Shown here one piece after another: positions 34,637 to 42,340 of a stretch of DNA of 64,000 bases; within the stretch, counting starts at the first letter, position 1; each line of letters begins with the position of its first letter. The notes below the pieces were generated by a model. The model searched no databases, was not told where the DNA came from, and saw nothing but the letters and a program-made list of their open reading frames with translations. The stretch lies in contig NZ_LXKA01000328.1 of the NCBI RefSeq assembly GCF_001645125.1, forward strand, positions 1 through 64,000, in the 5' to 3' direction. A program made the position numbers and the translations under genes. Source of the stretch: Paraburkholderia ginsengiterrae (GTDB taxonomy: Bacteria; Pseudomonadota; Gammaproteobacteria; Burkholderiales; Burkholderiaceae).

Positions 34637-36376
34637 TCAGGAGCCCTGTTTCTTCACCGGCACGATCGGAAGCAGCAAGTGCGACGGGCGCTCCGCGTCA
34701 CGGTAAATCTTGTGGGTAACCGTGTCGCTGCTGCACACGTGATAAGGGATGTACTCGACGTCAGTCATTGCGCCCGTGCCGGTCGGCACGTCGAGACTGC
34801 AGATCTCGATACAGATTCGATGACCGGCCTTGAACTGGTTTGCCGTTGCGAGAATCTGGATTTCGTACTTGACGATCTCGCCTGGCGTGACCGGTTCGAT
34901 CGAGTCTTTCGTCATCTTGTGGAACGGCTCGCCCGGCGTGGAGCGATCGGGATCCGTTGCGCGATAAGACGCTTTCAGCCAGCCGCGCGTGAGTTCACGT
35001 TCGGGCAGCGTGTCCGGAACCGATCGTTCGCCAACGCGCGCCGTGACAACCGATACATCGGGCCCGACGTCCTTTAGCACGACGATCCAGTTCGTATCCG
35101 GCTGGTCGATCTCCGCGTAGAGGGTCAGCGAAATGGGACCGGCAACCAGCACATCCTCGGCGAGCGGCTCGGTCATGTAGCGCAGGCGCTCGACCTTGGA
35201 GGTCTTCTTGAGCGGCATCTGCGTGAAGACATCAGGCTCGCGATGCGAATTGCCGACTTCCGACGCGGGCCGCGGAGCGTTGGTGGAAAGCCCCTCCCAA
35301 CCGCCGAGGTAATACTTTTCCCACTTCGTTTCCGGCAAAGGCCAGTCGGTCCCCGTTCGCCATTCGTTGGCGCCCATGACCCAGTAACGGACCGGGGGTT
35401 CATCCATGATGCCGGTGTCGATGCCCTTCAACCAGTAGTCGTACCAGCGGATCACTTCGTCGTGGTACTGATGGAATGGACGCTCCAGATGCGCGGGCCC
35501 GGTGAAGATCAGCTTGCGCGGCTGCTTGACGTTTTTGAAGTAGTGCTGGGCGCCGAGCCAGTGCAGTTTGTAGGTGTACGCGTAGGCGCCGGAACCGGTG
35601 TAGTACGGCACCTTGATCGACTTGAACGCTTCTTCGGCACGCTCGACGGTCCCGTCCGCCTCCCACGGGTTCGTCATCATGTGATACATCACCCACGTAC
35701 GCTGGCCCTTCTGCGTCAGGATGTTGTAGAGGTTGATGTACATCTTGTAGTCGGTATTGCGCATCGCTTCGCGCCACAGCTGCTCCTGCTCGTCGGGCAA
35801 CGGACCCGGCACGCCGCGCGGCTCATGCACCGTGCTGAAAACGTCGAGCAGGTACGGGAACGTGTGGAGCACGCCGCCGGGATTGAAGTCCCGGAACCCG
35901 AACATGCCGCCATATGCGCTGCACGCGTCATACGGGAAGATTGCCTTGAGTGCGGGGTGTCCTTGGCCGGCCGCACGCCACTGTTCGCCCGCGAAGCCCG
36001 AAATCCCCACCATCCCGACCTTGCCGTTTGACCACGGCTGCTGCGTGATCCATTCGATCATGTCGTAGTGGTCGGTGTTCTCCTCGCCATAGTGGCCTTC
36101 CGACTTGGCTGAACCCCGAGGTTGCGCAATGACGTGCACATAGCCATTGGCGACGAAGCGGCGGGTGTCGCCTGCCTCGACCGGCCCGAACCAGAGCGGA
36201 GCATGCGCGGGCTGCGGAGGCAGCACATCGGCAATGTCCGGCCCCTGGAGATCCTTGTTGTGCAGAGCCGAAGCGTACAGAACCGGATACCTGGCGTCGC
36301 CATCCGGCCGATAGACGTCTACCGCAAGGCGGGTACCGTCCCGCATCGTGACGACGACGTCGCGTTCCTCAATCAT
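34637..36376 (-). CDS. CocE/NonD-family serine hydrolase
   Basis: A 579-residue protein of the X-Pro dipeptidyl-peptidase/CocE family. VTMRDGTRLAVDVYRPDG opens the alpha/beta hydrolase domain, and QPRGSAKSEGHYG and IEWITQQPWSNGKVGMVGISGFAG give the family fingerprint, with nucleophile Ser126. A C-terminal jelly-roll domain follows (residues about 380-579, ending LLPIVPVKK). Known members cleave acyl esters such as cocaine, or acylated intermediates; the cap and jelly-roll make substrate prediction unsafe. The ATG at 36376 is preceded by AGGAGGAG. It heads the leftward operon hydrolase-ECH-ligase(-hydroxylase-HMG-CoA lyase), so it probably performs the entry hydrolysis, or a C-C/ester cleavage, of the block's substrate. 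Confidence 0.88.
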   Translation of the reverse strand: MIEERDVVVTMRDGTRLAVDVYRPDGDARYPVLYASALHNKDLQGPDIADVLPPQPAHAPLWFGPVEAGDTRRFVANGYVHVIAQPRGSAKSEGHYGEENTDHYDMIEWITQQPWSNGKVGMVGISGFAGEQWRAAGQGHPALKAIFPYDACSAYGGMFGFRDFNPGGVLHTFPYLLDVFSTVHEPRGVPGPLPDEQEQLWREAMRNTDYKMYINLYNILTQKGQRTWVMYHMMTNPWEADGTVERAEEAFKSIKVPYYTGSGAYAYTYKLHWLGAQHYFKNVKQPRKLIFTGPAHLERPFHQYHDEVIRWYDYWLKGIDTGIMDEPPVRYWVMGANEWRTGTDWPLPETKWEKYYLGGWEGLSTNAPRPASEVGNSHREPDVFTQMPLKKTSKVERLRYMTEPLAEDVLVAGPISLTLYAEIDQPDTNWIVVLKDVGPDVSVVTARVGERSVPDTLPERELTRGWLKASYRATDPDRSTPGEPFHKMTKDSIEPVTPGEIVKYEIQILATANQFKAGHRICIEICSLDVPTGTGAMTDVEYIPYHVCSSDTVTHKIYRDAERPSHLLLPIVPVKKQGS

Positions 36377-36516
36377 GTCTCCTCCTGTTTCGTAGGCGCG
36401 CATGGCCTCAACAGACAGTCATGTCTGGTCTAAAAAAGTCACCCGTTATCTGCCGACCCGCGTATCCCGTTCGCTTCCTGGCGAAGACCACACGATCAAG
36501 CAGCTTTCGTGAATTC

Positions 36517-36545
36517 ACTATACTTTACACGCGTAAAGTATGCAA
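36517..36545 (-). promoter_or_regulatory. Promoter of the CocE operon with a perfect TetR-type operator
   Basis: On the minus strand, -35 TTGCAT (36545-36540) and -10 TATAGT (36522-36517) are exactly 17 bp apart, and the whole spacer is operator. The full repeat is ATACTTTAC, spacer ACGC, GTAAAGTAT (36520-36541), a perfect 9-bp inverted repeat. A repressor bound here would block RNA polymerase. It is the most symmetric of the six related sites. Confidence 0.7.
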
Positions 36546-36786
36546 GGCGAACTATGTGATGGATAGCAAAAGTTTGAGGTCCTGCTAATTGGTACGATCC
36601 AGTGGCAATGGAATCGGGACGCCACCGTGAGCGGTTTGGACAAACGAGACGTTCGAGTGACGATGAGATCGCGTGGCTCGGCATGCGAGCGGTGCGGCGC
36701 TGCAAACCGCCACATCAAGTAGCGTGAGGGGCGAAAATTGCTTCGCCCCCGTCAGCAAAGTGGGGAGTGGCTAGCTGCCTATGCCA
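36546..36786. other. Intergenic region without a supported gene
   Basis: With the operator, the gap from 36377 to 36786 is 410 bp. This portion beyond the promoter contains no open frame with family-like sequence, no RNA gene and no repeat that I can support. Confidence 0.6.
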
Positions 36787-37710
36787 CTAGCGCCCAAGCA
36801 AGCGGGCGGCGTTTTCCCCATACACCTTTGTCATGTCGATGCCAGGGATCTGGATGTCATCCAGCACTTTCCCGAACTGTCGAATTGCGCTGACCGGCGC
36901 GAATGGGAAGTCTGAACCGAAGAGAATGTGGTCCGGATCCGCGACTTGCGCCAGCGCGCTCAGGGGTGCATAGCCGCCCGCAAGGGCCGTGTCGAAGTAG
37001 AAAGCCCTCACCGCTTCATACGTATCGCCCGCTCGCTCAGTTCCACCAGGCATCATGGAAACGGAGAGCGCGATGCGCGGTACGAGAAACGGCAGCGTTC
37101 CTCCGGCATGCGACAGGATGAAGCGAATATTCCTGAAGCGCTTCATTGCACCGGAGATGATCAGGCTGGTGGCCGTGCGGGTGGTCTCGAACGGGTACTC
37201 GATCACAGATGCGGGAGCAACCTTCGGAATGTCGTGAGGCGGCTGGTTGGGGTGAATGAAGACCACCGCCCCGCGCCTGTCCAGTTCTTCCCACAACGGC
37301 GTGAAATGCGGATCGCCCAGATACATGCCGTTGTAGTTCGTAAACACAATGAAGCCATCGACGTTCAACTGGTCGATGCTGTAGCTGACTTCCTTCAGCG
37401 CGGCGTCGACATCCGGCAGCGGCAAGCTCGCAAAGGAGCCGAACCGTCCGGGATTCTGTGCCCTGAGTTCCGCGGCATGGTCATTGCATTTTCTCAGCAG
37501 CGTGGGCGCGTCCGGAAGCGTTGGGCCGGACGAGATGGACAGGATCCCCTCGTCGATGCCGTTCTCATCCATCATCGCGAGGGCCGCTTCGACGGACCAG
37601 CTTGGGGCAATACCGTTCGGCATCGCCGCATTCAGCAAATCCAGACCTACTGCGTCCACATAGAGTTTCGGCAAAAAGTGCTGGTGCGTATCAATCTTTC
37701 GCTTCGACAT
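36787..37710 (-). CDS. Amidohydrolase-2 family decarboxylase/hydrolase (ACMSD-like)
   Basis: A 307-residue TIM-barrel amidohydrolase. Metal-binding residues are visible as His9 and His11 (KIDTHQHFLP), His153 (VVFIHPN), His201 (LSHAGGTLPF) and Asp267 (LFGSDFPFAP). This pattern belongs to the group with 2-amino-3-carboxymuconate 6-semialdehyde decarboxylase, 5-carboxyvanillate decarboxylase and related lactone hydrolases. Most members remove CO2 non-oxidatively from an aromatic or muconic acid. AGGAGA precedes the ATG at 37710. It is transcribed alone from a promoter bearing the TetR-type operator (37793-37809), between the CocE operon and the transporter/porin genes. It is distinct from the gamma-resorcylate-decarboxylase-like protein at 49387. 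Confidence 0.87.
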   Translation of the reverse strand: MSKRKIDTHQHFLPKLYVDAVGLDLLNAAMPNGIAPSWSVEAALAMMDENGIDEGILSISSGPTLPDAPTLLRKCNDHAAELRAQNPGRFGSFASLPLPDVDAALKEVSYSIDQLNVDGFIVFTNYNGMYLGDPHFTPLWEELDRRGAVVFIHPNQPPHDIPKVAPASVIEYPFETTRTATSLIISGAMKRFRNIRFILSHAGGTLPFLVPRIALSVSMMPGGTERAGDTYEAVRAFYFDTALAGGYAPLSALAQVADPDHILFGSDFPFAPVSAIRQFGKVLDDIQIPGIDMTKVYGENAARLLGR

Positions 37711-37786
37711 GACCGTTGTCTCCTGAACTAGTCTCTGGCGTATCGGGAGCGACAACCCATGCCGCTCGTACGGAGTTCATCTTAAC

Positions 37787-37809
37787 TCTATTTTTGACAC
37801 TCGTACAAT
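37787..37809 (-). promoter_or_regulatory. Amidohydrolase promoter with TetR-type operator
   Basis: The minus strand reads ATTGTACGAGTGTCAAA (37809-37793), followed by a weak -10. The half-sites are TTTTGAC-ACTC-GTACAAT. It shares ACTCGTACA with the liuB site at 2755 and GTACAAT with the porin site at 40981. It lies about 80 bp upstream of the ATG at 37710. Confidence 0.5.
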
Positions 37810-37898
37810 TTAATGCGGCGTCTAATTGCGAGCATGTTTCTTGCGGGATTGGTGCTACCTCATGCCGGTTGCACCCGGCATTCCCGGGCGCAACCGGT

Positions 37899-38171
37899 TC
37901 ACGAGACGCGCATCGTTGGACCGCTGCTCGCCTGCGGGAACACGTGCCATGTGCCGTCTACATGCCGAAAAAACGAGAGCACGATCGGCCGCTCCTGGCG
38001 CGAAATCTCGAGGCACACAAAGCGCGTCCGTGCCGCCGCCAACCGGGAGAAGCGAATCACCCGCGCCGGCGACGCCTGAGTCGGCCAAAGCCATTTCTCC
38101 ACCAGCGACCGCAGAGACCCTTCGCCCAAGTTCGTCCGCTCGCGTGCGGAACTCGCTGTCTGTGGATACAT
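37899..38171 (-). CDS. Small conserved-looking hypothetical protein
   Basis: A 90-residue protein starting MYPQTASSARERTNLGEG with GGAGGCAAACC upstream of the ATG at 38171. The middle part is SLRSLVEKWLWPTQ, then VIRFSRLAAARTRFVCLEISRQ. The end is FFRHVDGTWHVFPQASSGP, a compact alpha/beta-looking sequence without signal peptide or membrane segment. I believe similar short proteins (with FFRHDDGxWxVFPP-like ends) occur in Burkholderia-group genomes, but I cannot check this here, and no function is known to me. It follows the MFS gene on the same strand at 135 bp and may be the last gene of the porin-MFS unit. Confidence 0.55.
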   Translation of the reverse strand: MYPQTASSARERTNLGEGSLRSLVEKWLWPTQASPARVIRFSRLAAARTRFVCLEISRQERPIVLSFFRHVDGTWHVFPQASSGPTMRVS

Positions 38172-38306
38172 TTGGTTTGCCTCCGTACGTCTACGAAACA
38201 CATTGCCGCAATCAGCGCACGCATCGACATGGACGAGAGTCCGGCGGCGGCACTTGTCCTGCAAACTCACTCAACTGAAACGCACTTCCTTGCTGACGCG
38301 CTCAAT

Positions 38307-39710
38307 TCACTTCGCAGTGCCAGTCGTCAAGGTCGGATCACCTGCCGCCACCGCTGCGTTGTTCATTGCCTGATTGCTCTGTGAGCGCCGTTGTTCGAGC
38401 AGCACGCGCCTCATGACCGTCATGCATGCGCAGGCCACGAGGAGCGGTATCGACAACAATGCACAAGTAAGCAGAAAGGGAAAACCGGATAGAACGATCA
38501 GGCCGATCAGCGACGAACCAACAATTGAACCGAGCCGTCCAATCGCCACATTCCAGCCGCCGCCCGACGCGCGCAGCGCTGTCGGATAGAAAATGCCGGG
38601 AATGGTGTTGACACAGATCAGCGGGCCACCGACAGCCAACCCCGACAGGAATACGACGCCCACATGCCACGGCGCCGTTTCGGACATGCCGAGCACAATG
38701 ACAAGCAACGCGCCAATGCCGAACGCTCCTGCAATAACCGTTGCGACGCTATAACGGCGGACAAGGAACGCGAAAAGCACCGCGCCGCCAAGCGCGCCGA
38801 ATTGGAACATCGACGATATCTGCGAGGCGTCGTGCATCGACAGACCTGCCTGCTTCAGGTGCGTCGGCAGCCAGCTTCCAATCAGAAAGAACACCAGATA
38901 ACCCGCGAACTCGGTCACCCACGTCAGCACGGTGCCGAGCCGGTATGCGTCACTCAAAAGCGCCCGGCTTCCGCGGATCGATTCGCGCGTTTCGGCAATG
39001 ATTAAATGCACTCCCGAGAAGTCCAATGACGGAAACACTTTGCCGAGAATGCGTTGAGCCACCTCGTTGGGCTTTCGACTGGCCACGAGATAGAGTGGCG
39101 ACTCCGGCACCTGCCACGCGAGCAAGGCAACGACGATGAGTGGCATGAGACCGCTCAGCAGCAGCATGCCGCGCCAGCCCAGCGTGCCGATTGCCATGGA
39201 AGTCACAAAACCGGCCGCCGCCGCCCCAAAGAGGAATCCACAGTAGGTCGATGCCAGCATCGCTGAACGGGACCGGTCGGGGCTGTATTCCGCGACGATT
39301 GCCGACGTCGCGGGCATGGCGGCTCCGATACCGATGCCGGTGATAAACCGCAAGGCGACCAGTTGCACGATCGATTGTGCTTCGCTCGACACGACCCCTG
39401 CTATTCCAAACCAGGCAATCGCCACGATGCTGACCGTTCTGCGGCCGACACGATCAGCCAGGGTTCCGCCGGCAATGGAGCCGATCAGCAAGCCGGTAAG
39501 CCCGAAGGCCACCAGAGGCGAAAGCGCGGCACTGGAGAGTTGCCATTGATGACTGATCGCGGGCGCGATAAAGCTGATCACGATCGTATCGAAACCCTCG
39601 ATCGCCGTCGCCGCAAAGCAGATAAGGAACACAGTCCACTGCTTTCGCCCGATGGGCATATCGTTGAAGATCTTGCGTATGTCCCGGTGGACATAGCCGG
39701 TGCTTTCCAT
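38307..39710 (-). CDS. MFS transporter, aromatic acid:H+ symporter (AAHS) type
   Basis: A 467-residue, 12-segment major facilitator. The loop 2-3 motif GSIAGGTLADRVGRRTV and FIAPAISHQWQLSS near the first segment are typical. LRFITGIGIGAAMPATSAIVAEYSP lies at segments 4-5. GFDTIVISFIAPA near residue 40 is the conserved aspartate-containing signature of aromatic-acid importers such as PcaK and BenK. It would carry an aromatic acid into the cytoplasm with protons. It lies 86 bp downstream of the porin at 39796, giving an outer- and inner-membrane uptake pair for the TetR-controlled block. A second AAHS protein is at 47988. Confidence 0.9.
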   Translation of the reverse strand: MESTGYVHRDIRKIFNDMPIGRKQWTVFLICFAATAIEGFDTIVISFIAPAISHQWQLSSAALSPLVAFGLTGLLIGSIAGGTLADRVGRRTVSIVAIAWFGIAGVVSSEAQSIVQLVALRFITGIGIGAAMPATSAIVAEYSPDRSRSAMLASTYCGFLFGAAAAGFVTSMAIGTLGWRGMLLLSGLMPLIVVALLAWQVPESPLYLVASRKPNEVAQRILGKVFPSLDFSGVHLIIAETRESIRGSRALLSDAYRLGTVLTWVTEFAGYLVFFLIGSWLPTHLKQAGLSMHDASQISSMFQFGALGGAVLFAFLVRRYSVATVIAGAFGIGALLVIVLGMSETAPWHVGVVFLSGLAVGGPLICVNTIPGIFYPTALRASGGGWNVAIGRLGSIVGSSLIGLIVLSGFPFLLTCALLSIPLLVACACMTVMRRVLLEQRRSQSNQAMNNAAVAAGDPTLTTGTAK

Positions 39711-39795
39711 GGCGACTTCCTTAATGAACGACTATCCGAACCCTGTGCCGCTTTGATTTCGCCCGCCTCGTTCCGGCGCGGGCGTCTCATCTTCG

Positions 39796-40896
39796 TTAAA
39801 ACCGATGCCGGATACCGATGCGAACCAGACTCTGCGTCTGTCCGCTAGACGGCGACGGAATCAGCGTGATCTGCGCAACGCTCGCCGAACCTGCTGCCTT
39901 GAACCACTCAGCCGCGAGGTACACGTCTGTTCGCTTCGACAAGTAGTAGTTGGTGTAGAGATCGACCGCGCGATAGTTGGGCGACGCGCCGGTCGCGTCG
40001 ATCTTGCCGTGCGTGTAGATGTACGCCACGCCGGCAAACCAGAAGGGCGTAATGAAGTAGCCGGCGTTCGCTTCGTAGTCGTCGAAGCGCACGTCACTGC
40101 CGAGGAAGCCTTTCTTGAACTGAGTCGAGGTGTACTCGAGAGAGAGATTGGCGCCACCGATCTTGTACGAAGCACCCACGCCATAGATCGTCTCGCTCTG
40201 CGCGTTCGGCACGTATGGCGCGTAAATGATGTTTCGTGCCGCGGTGCTATCGAATGCGGCCGCGTACGGGTTCTTGATGATCGTGTAGGCGGCGGCGACA
40301 TACAGCGGCAAACTGATGCCCGAGTAGCTCAGCCCGACCGACGTCACGCTGTTCGTTGAGAACTGGCCCGGCTGCCCGCCAAAGCTATACAACGCACCGA
40401 AGGTGAAGCCGCCGATTTTCGGGCTGGCGTACTTGACCGAGTTGTTGATGCGGATGCTTCCGCCTGTGTTGTCGACGTCACCGGCGTGGGCGAGATAGAC
40501 CGCCCAGTTCAGACCGGCCGCCACGGGCGAGAGCATTTCGGCCACTTCCTCGTACTGGCGGCCAAGTGTGAGCGTACCGTAGTTGCTTGAAATGCCGACG
40601 TACGCCTGCCGTCCGAACAAACGTCCATTGTTCGAGAGGTTGCCGGTGGACGTATCAAAACCGTTCTCCAAGGTGAAGACCGCTTTAAAGCCGCCACCCA
40701 GGTCTTCGGCGCCCTTTAGCCCCCATCTGGACAGTGATCCACCGCCGCTCTGAAGCAGCCAGGCCGAATGGCCGCTTTCGTTGCTGACGAAGGTCAACCC
40801 TTCATCCAGAAGGCCGTAGAGCGTCACCGAACTTTGCGCGTAGACGACCGCAGGCGTGAAGCACAGCGCAGCAGCGGCCCATGACCATTTCCTCAT
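39796..40896 (-). CDS. Gram-negative porin (Burkholderia-type)
   Basis: A 366-residue porin. The signal peptide MRKWSWAAAALCFTPAVVYA precedes QSSVTLYGLLDEGLTFVSNESG. GLKGAEDLGGGFKAVFTLENG, LFGRQAYVGIS and the terminal GIRHRF mark a full trimeric porin. It differs from the porins at 10424 and 17458 and is closer to general OpcP-type porins. The start at 40896 has GGAGA upstream; an earlier in-frame ATG would spoil the signal peptide. A TetR-type operator lies 80 bp upstream. It leads the leftward unit porin, MFS and probably the 90-residue protein. Confidence 0.92.
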   Translation of the reverse strand: MRKWSWAAAALCFTPAVVYAQSSVTLYGLLDEGLTFVSNESGHSAWLLQSGGGSLSRWGLKGAEDLGGGFKAVFTLENGFDTSTGNLSNNGRLFGRQAYVGISSNYGTLTLGRQYEEVAEMLSPVAAGLNWAVYLAHAGDVDNTGGSIRINNSVKYASPKIGGFTFGALYSFGGQPGQFSTNSVTSVGLSYSGISLPLYVAAAYTIIKNPYAAAFDSTAARNIIYAPYVPNAQSETIYGVGASYKIGGANLSLEYTSTQFKKGFLGSDVRFDDYEANAGYFITPFWFAGVAYIYTHGKIDATGASPNYRAVDLYTNYYLSKRTDVYLAAEWFKAAGSASVAQITLIPSPSSGQTQSLVRIGIRHRF

Positions 40897-40974
40897 CTCC
40901 AGTCTCCTATTTACTTGTGTTTGCATTGACAACTGGCACAACTGGCACGTCCAAACCGTTGAGAGAAGGATATG

Positions 40975-40997
40975 ACTAAACTTTCCGTTCGTACAAT
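40975..40997 (-). promoter_or_regulatory. Porin/MFS promoter with TetR-type operator
   Basis: The minus strand reads ATTGTACGAACGGAAAG (40997-40981) followed by -10-like TTTAGT (40980-40975). The half-sites are ACTTTCC-GTTC-GTACAAT. It matches the sites at 2755, 36523, 37793 and 42163 in layout and faces the porin gene. Confidence 0.55.
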
Positions 40998-41300
40998 ATT
41001 ATTTGGGTGGGACAATCCCCAGGTACTTTCGACTTATGAATGAAACACGCGTGTCCGCCGCGCAAGGGCACGCAGAGGCGTCAGGAGGCACGACGGCGCG
41101 TGAGTGGTGGAAGGACTTGCAGGGACTAATCGGGAGGAGGCGTTCGCCTACAGCTCGACGGCGAACGCACGACTGAACACTCGCGTGCGAGCGTTGAATG
41201 AAGGCCCGATCGTGGCGCGAATCGGGCCTGCCACGCTTGATCCGGTGGCTATTGAATCAGAACAATCGGAATAGTTTGATTAGCTATCCGATGTTCTTCG
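40998..41300. other. Intergenic region without a supported gene
   Basis: This is the rest of a 404-bp gap (40897-41300) between the second enoyl-CoA hydratase gene and the porin. A few short inverted matches (for example near 41220, CGAATCGGGC) are visible but no terminator with a T-run, RNA gene or credible coding frame. Confidence 0.6.
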
Positions 41301-42071
41301 TTATGAACCGGAACGCGCGACGAACCGCGCGACCCGTTGGGCAAACGCTTCGGTAGAAGCACATCGCAGGAACGCCTGCTTTTCCTGCTCGAGGTGGCGT
41401 TCGAGCGCATCTTCCGCGGCCATTCCCACCAGCGACTTCGTCTCCCGCACCGCCGCCGCGGGCAGGTCGATCAGCTTGCGCGCGACCGCCAGGCTGGTCT
41501 CTTCCAGGAAAGCTGGATAGGCGACGCTTTGGACGAGTCCCAGGTGCCGCGCCTCGTCCGCGCTCAACGAATCCTGCGTCAACATGATGTCAAGCGCCCG
41601 CGCGGGGCCCAATCGACGCGCCAGGTGGAACGACAGGCCGCCGTCGCTCGAGGTGCCGCGCTTCGCGTAGCCGGCGACGAAGCGGGCCGCGCGCGACGCC
41701 ACGACCATGTCGCACGCCATGGCCAGCGAAAAGCCCGCGCCCGCTGCCGCCCCTTGAACGCTGGCGATCACCGGAACAGGCAAGCGGCGTATCGCCATGA
41801 TCGTGGCATGGAGTTCGCTAATCAGCGATTCGAGGAAGGAATCGGCACGGTGCAGACCCTCGAGAATTTGTGCGAGATCGCCACCGGCCGAGAATATCTT
41901 GCCCTTGGCCCGGAGTATCACCACGCGAAACGTCGGCGATTTCTCGATTTCCTGCAGCGCACCCAGCATTTCGTGGCAGAACACCCTGTCGATCGTGTTT
42001 GCGCCCGCCTGGTTCTCCAAGGTAACCAGAGCGATATCTCCAGTGGATGTCAGCGTAACTTTGCGTTCCAT
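41301..42071 (-). CDS. Enoyl-CoA hydratase/isomerase family protein (second copy)
   Basis: A 256-residue crotonase-superfamily enzyme. RAKGKIFSAGGDLAQI and VQGAAAGAGFSLAMACDMVVAS form the CoA-ester oxyanion hole. KRGTSSDGGLSFHLARRLG is the segment seen in PaaG-like isomerases (Asp in the SSDGG context). This resembles 1,2-epoxyphenylacetyl-CoA isomerase relatives more than classical hydratases. The ATG at 42071 is chosen because the family starts there; its ribosome-binding site is weak. It is divergent from the TetR2 gene at 42341, with the shared operator 42162-42179 overlapping a consensus -10 (TATAAT). It probably acts in the same route as the CoA ligase and hydratase at 32-34 kb. Confidence 0.88.
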   Translation of the reverse strand: MERKVTLTSTGDIALVTLENQAGANTIDRVFCHEMLGALQEIEKSPTFRVVILRAKGKIFSAGGDLAQILEGLHRADSFLESLISELHATIMAIRRLPVPVIASVQGAAAGAGFSLAMACDMVVASRAARFVAGYAKRGTSSDGGLSFHLARRLGPARALDIMLTQDSLSADEARHLGLVQSVAYPAFLEETSLAVARKLIDLPAAAVRETKSLVGMAAEDALERHLEQEKQAFLRCASTEAFAQRVARFVARSGS

Positions 42072-42156
42072 TTTCGGTGACCGGATTGCATCGAATCTGT
42101 AACCTGATTCGATTCTGTTAGGGAACAGCGGCCATCGATCAGCCGGGTTACACACC

Positions 42157-42179
42157 ATTATACTTCACCGCTGTATAAT
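42157..42179 (-). promoter_or_regulatory. Promoter of the second hydratase gene with TetR-type operator
   Basis: On the minus strand the 17-bp stretch ATTATACAGCGGTGAAG (42179-42163) runs directly into a perfect -10, TATAAT (42162-42157). The half-sites are ACTTCAC-CGCT-GTATAAT, and longer arms ATTATAC/GTATAAT are also present. The TetR2 gene starts 161 bp away on the other side, so this site may also control it. Confidence 0.6.
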
Positions 42180-42340
42180 TTAAAGATGAAAAACAATCTG
42201 TTGGATGATTGAGGGGTTGGCGGAGCAAGCCCCGTGTTCCGGAAGCGGTGAGTTCGCCCACGGCTGCCGCCGCCTCGGGCTGAAACCCGCGTCAAAACGT
42301 GATACCGTGCCGACACATGGCCCGATCGAGAAAGCAGACA

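Noticed and set aside
37716-38384. 222-codon plus-strand open frame over the small hypothetical gene
   Set aside because: The minus-strand 90-residue frame has a better start site and more ordered sequence; this is its shadow.
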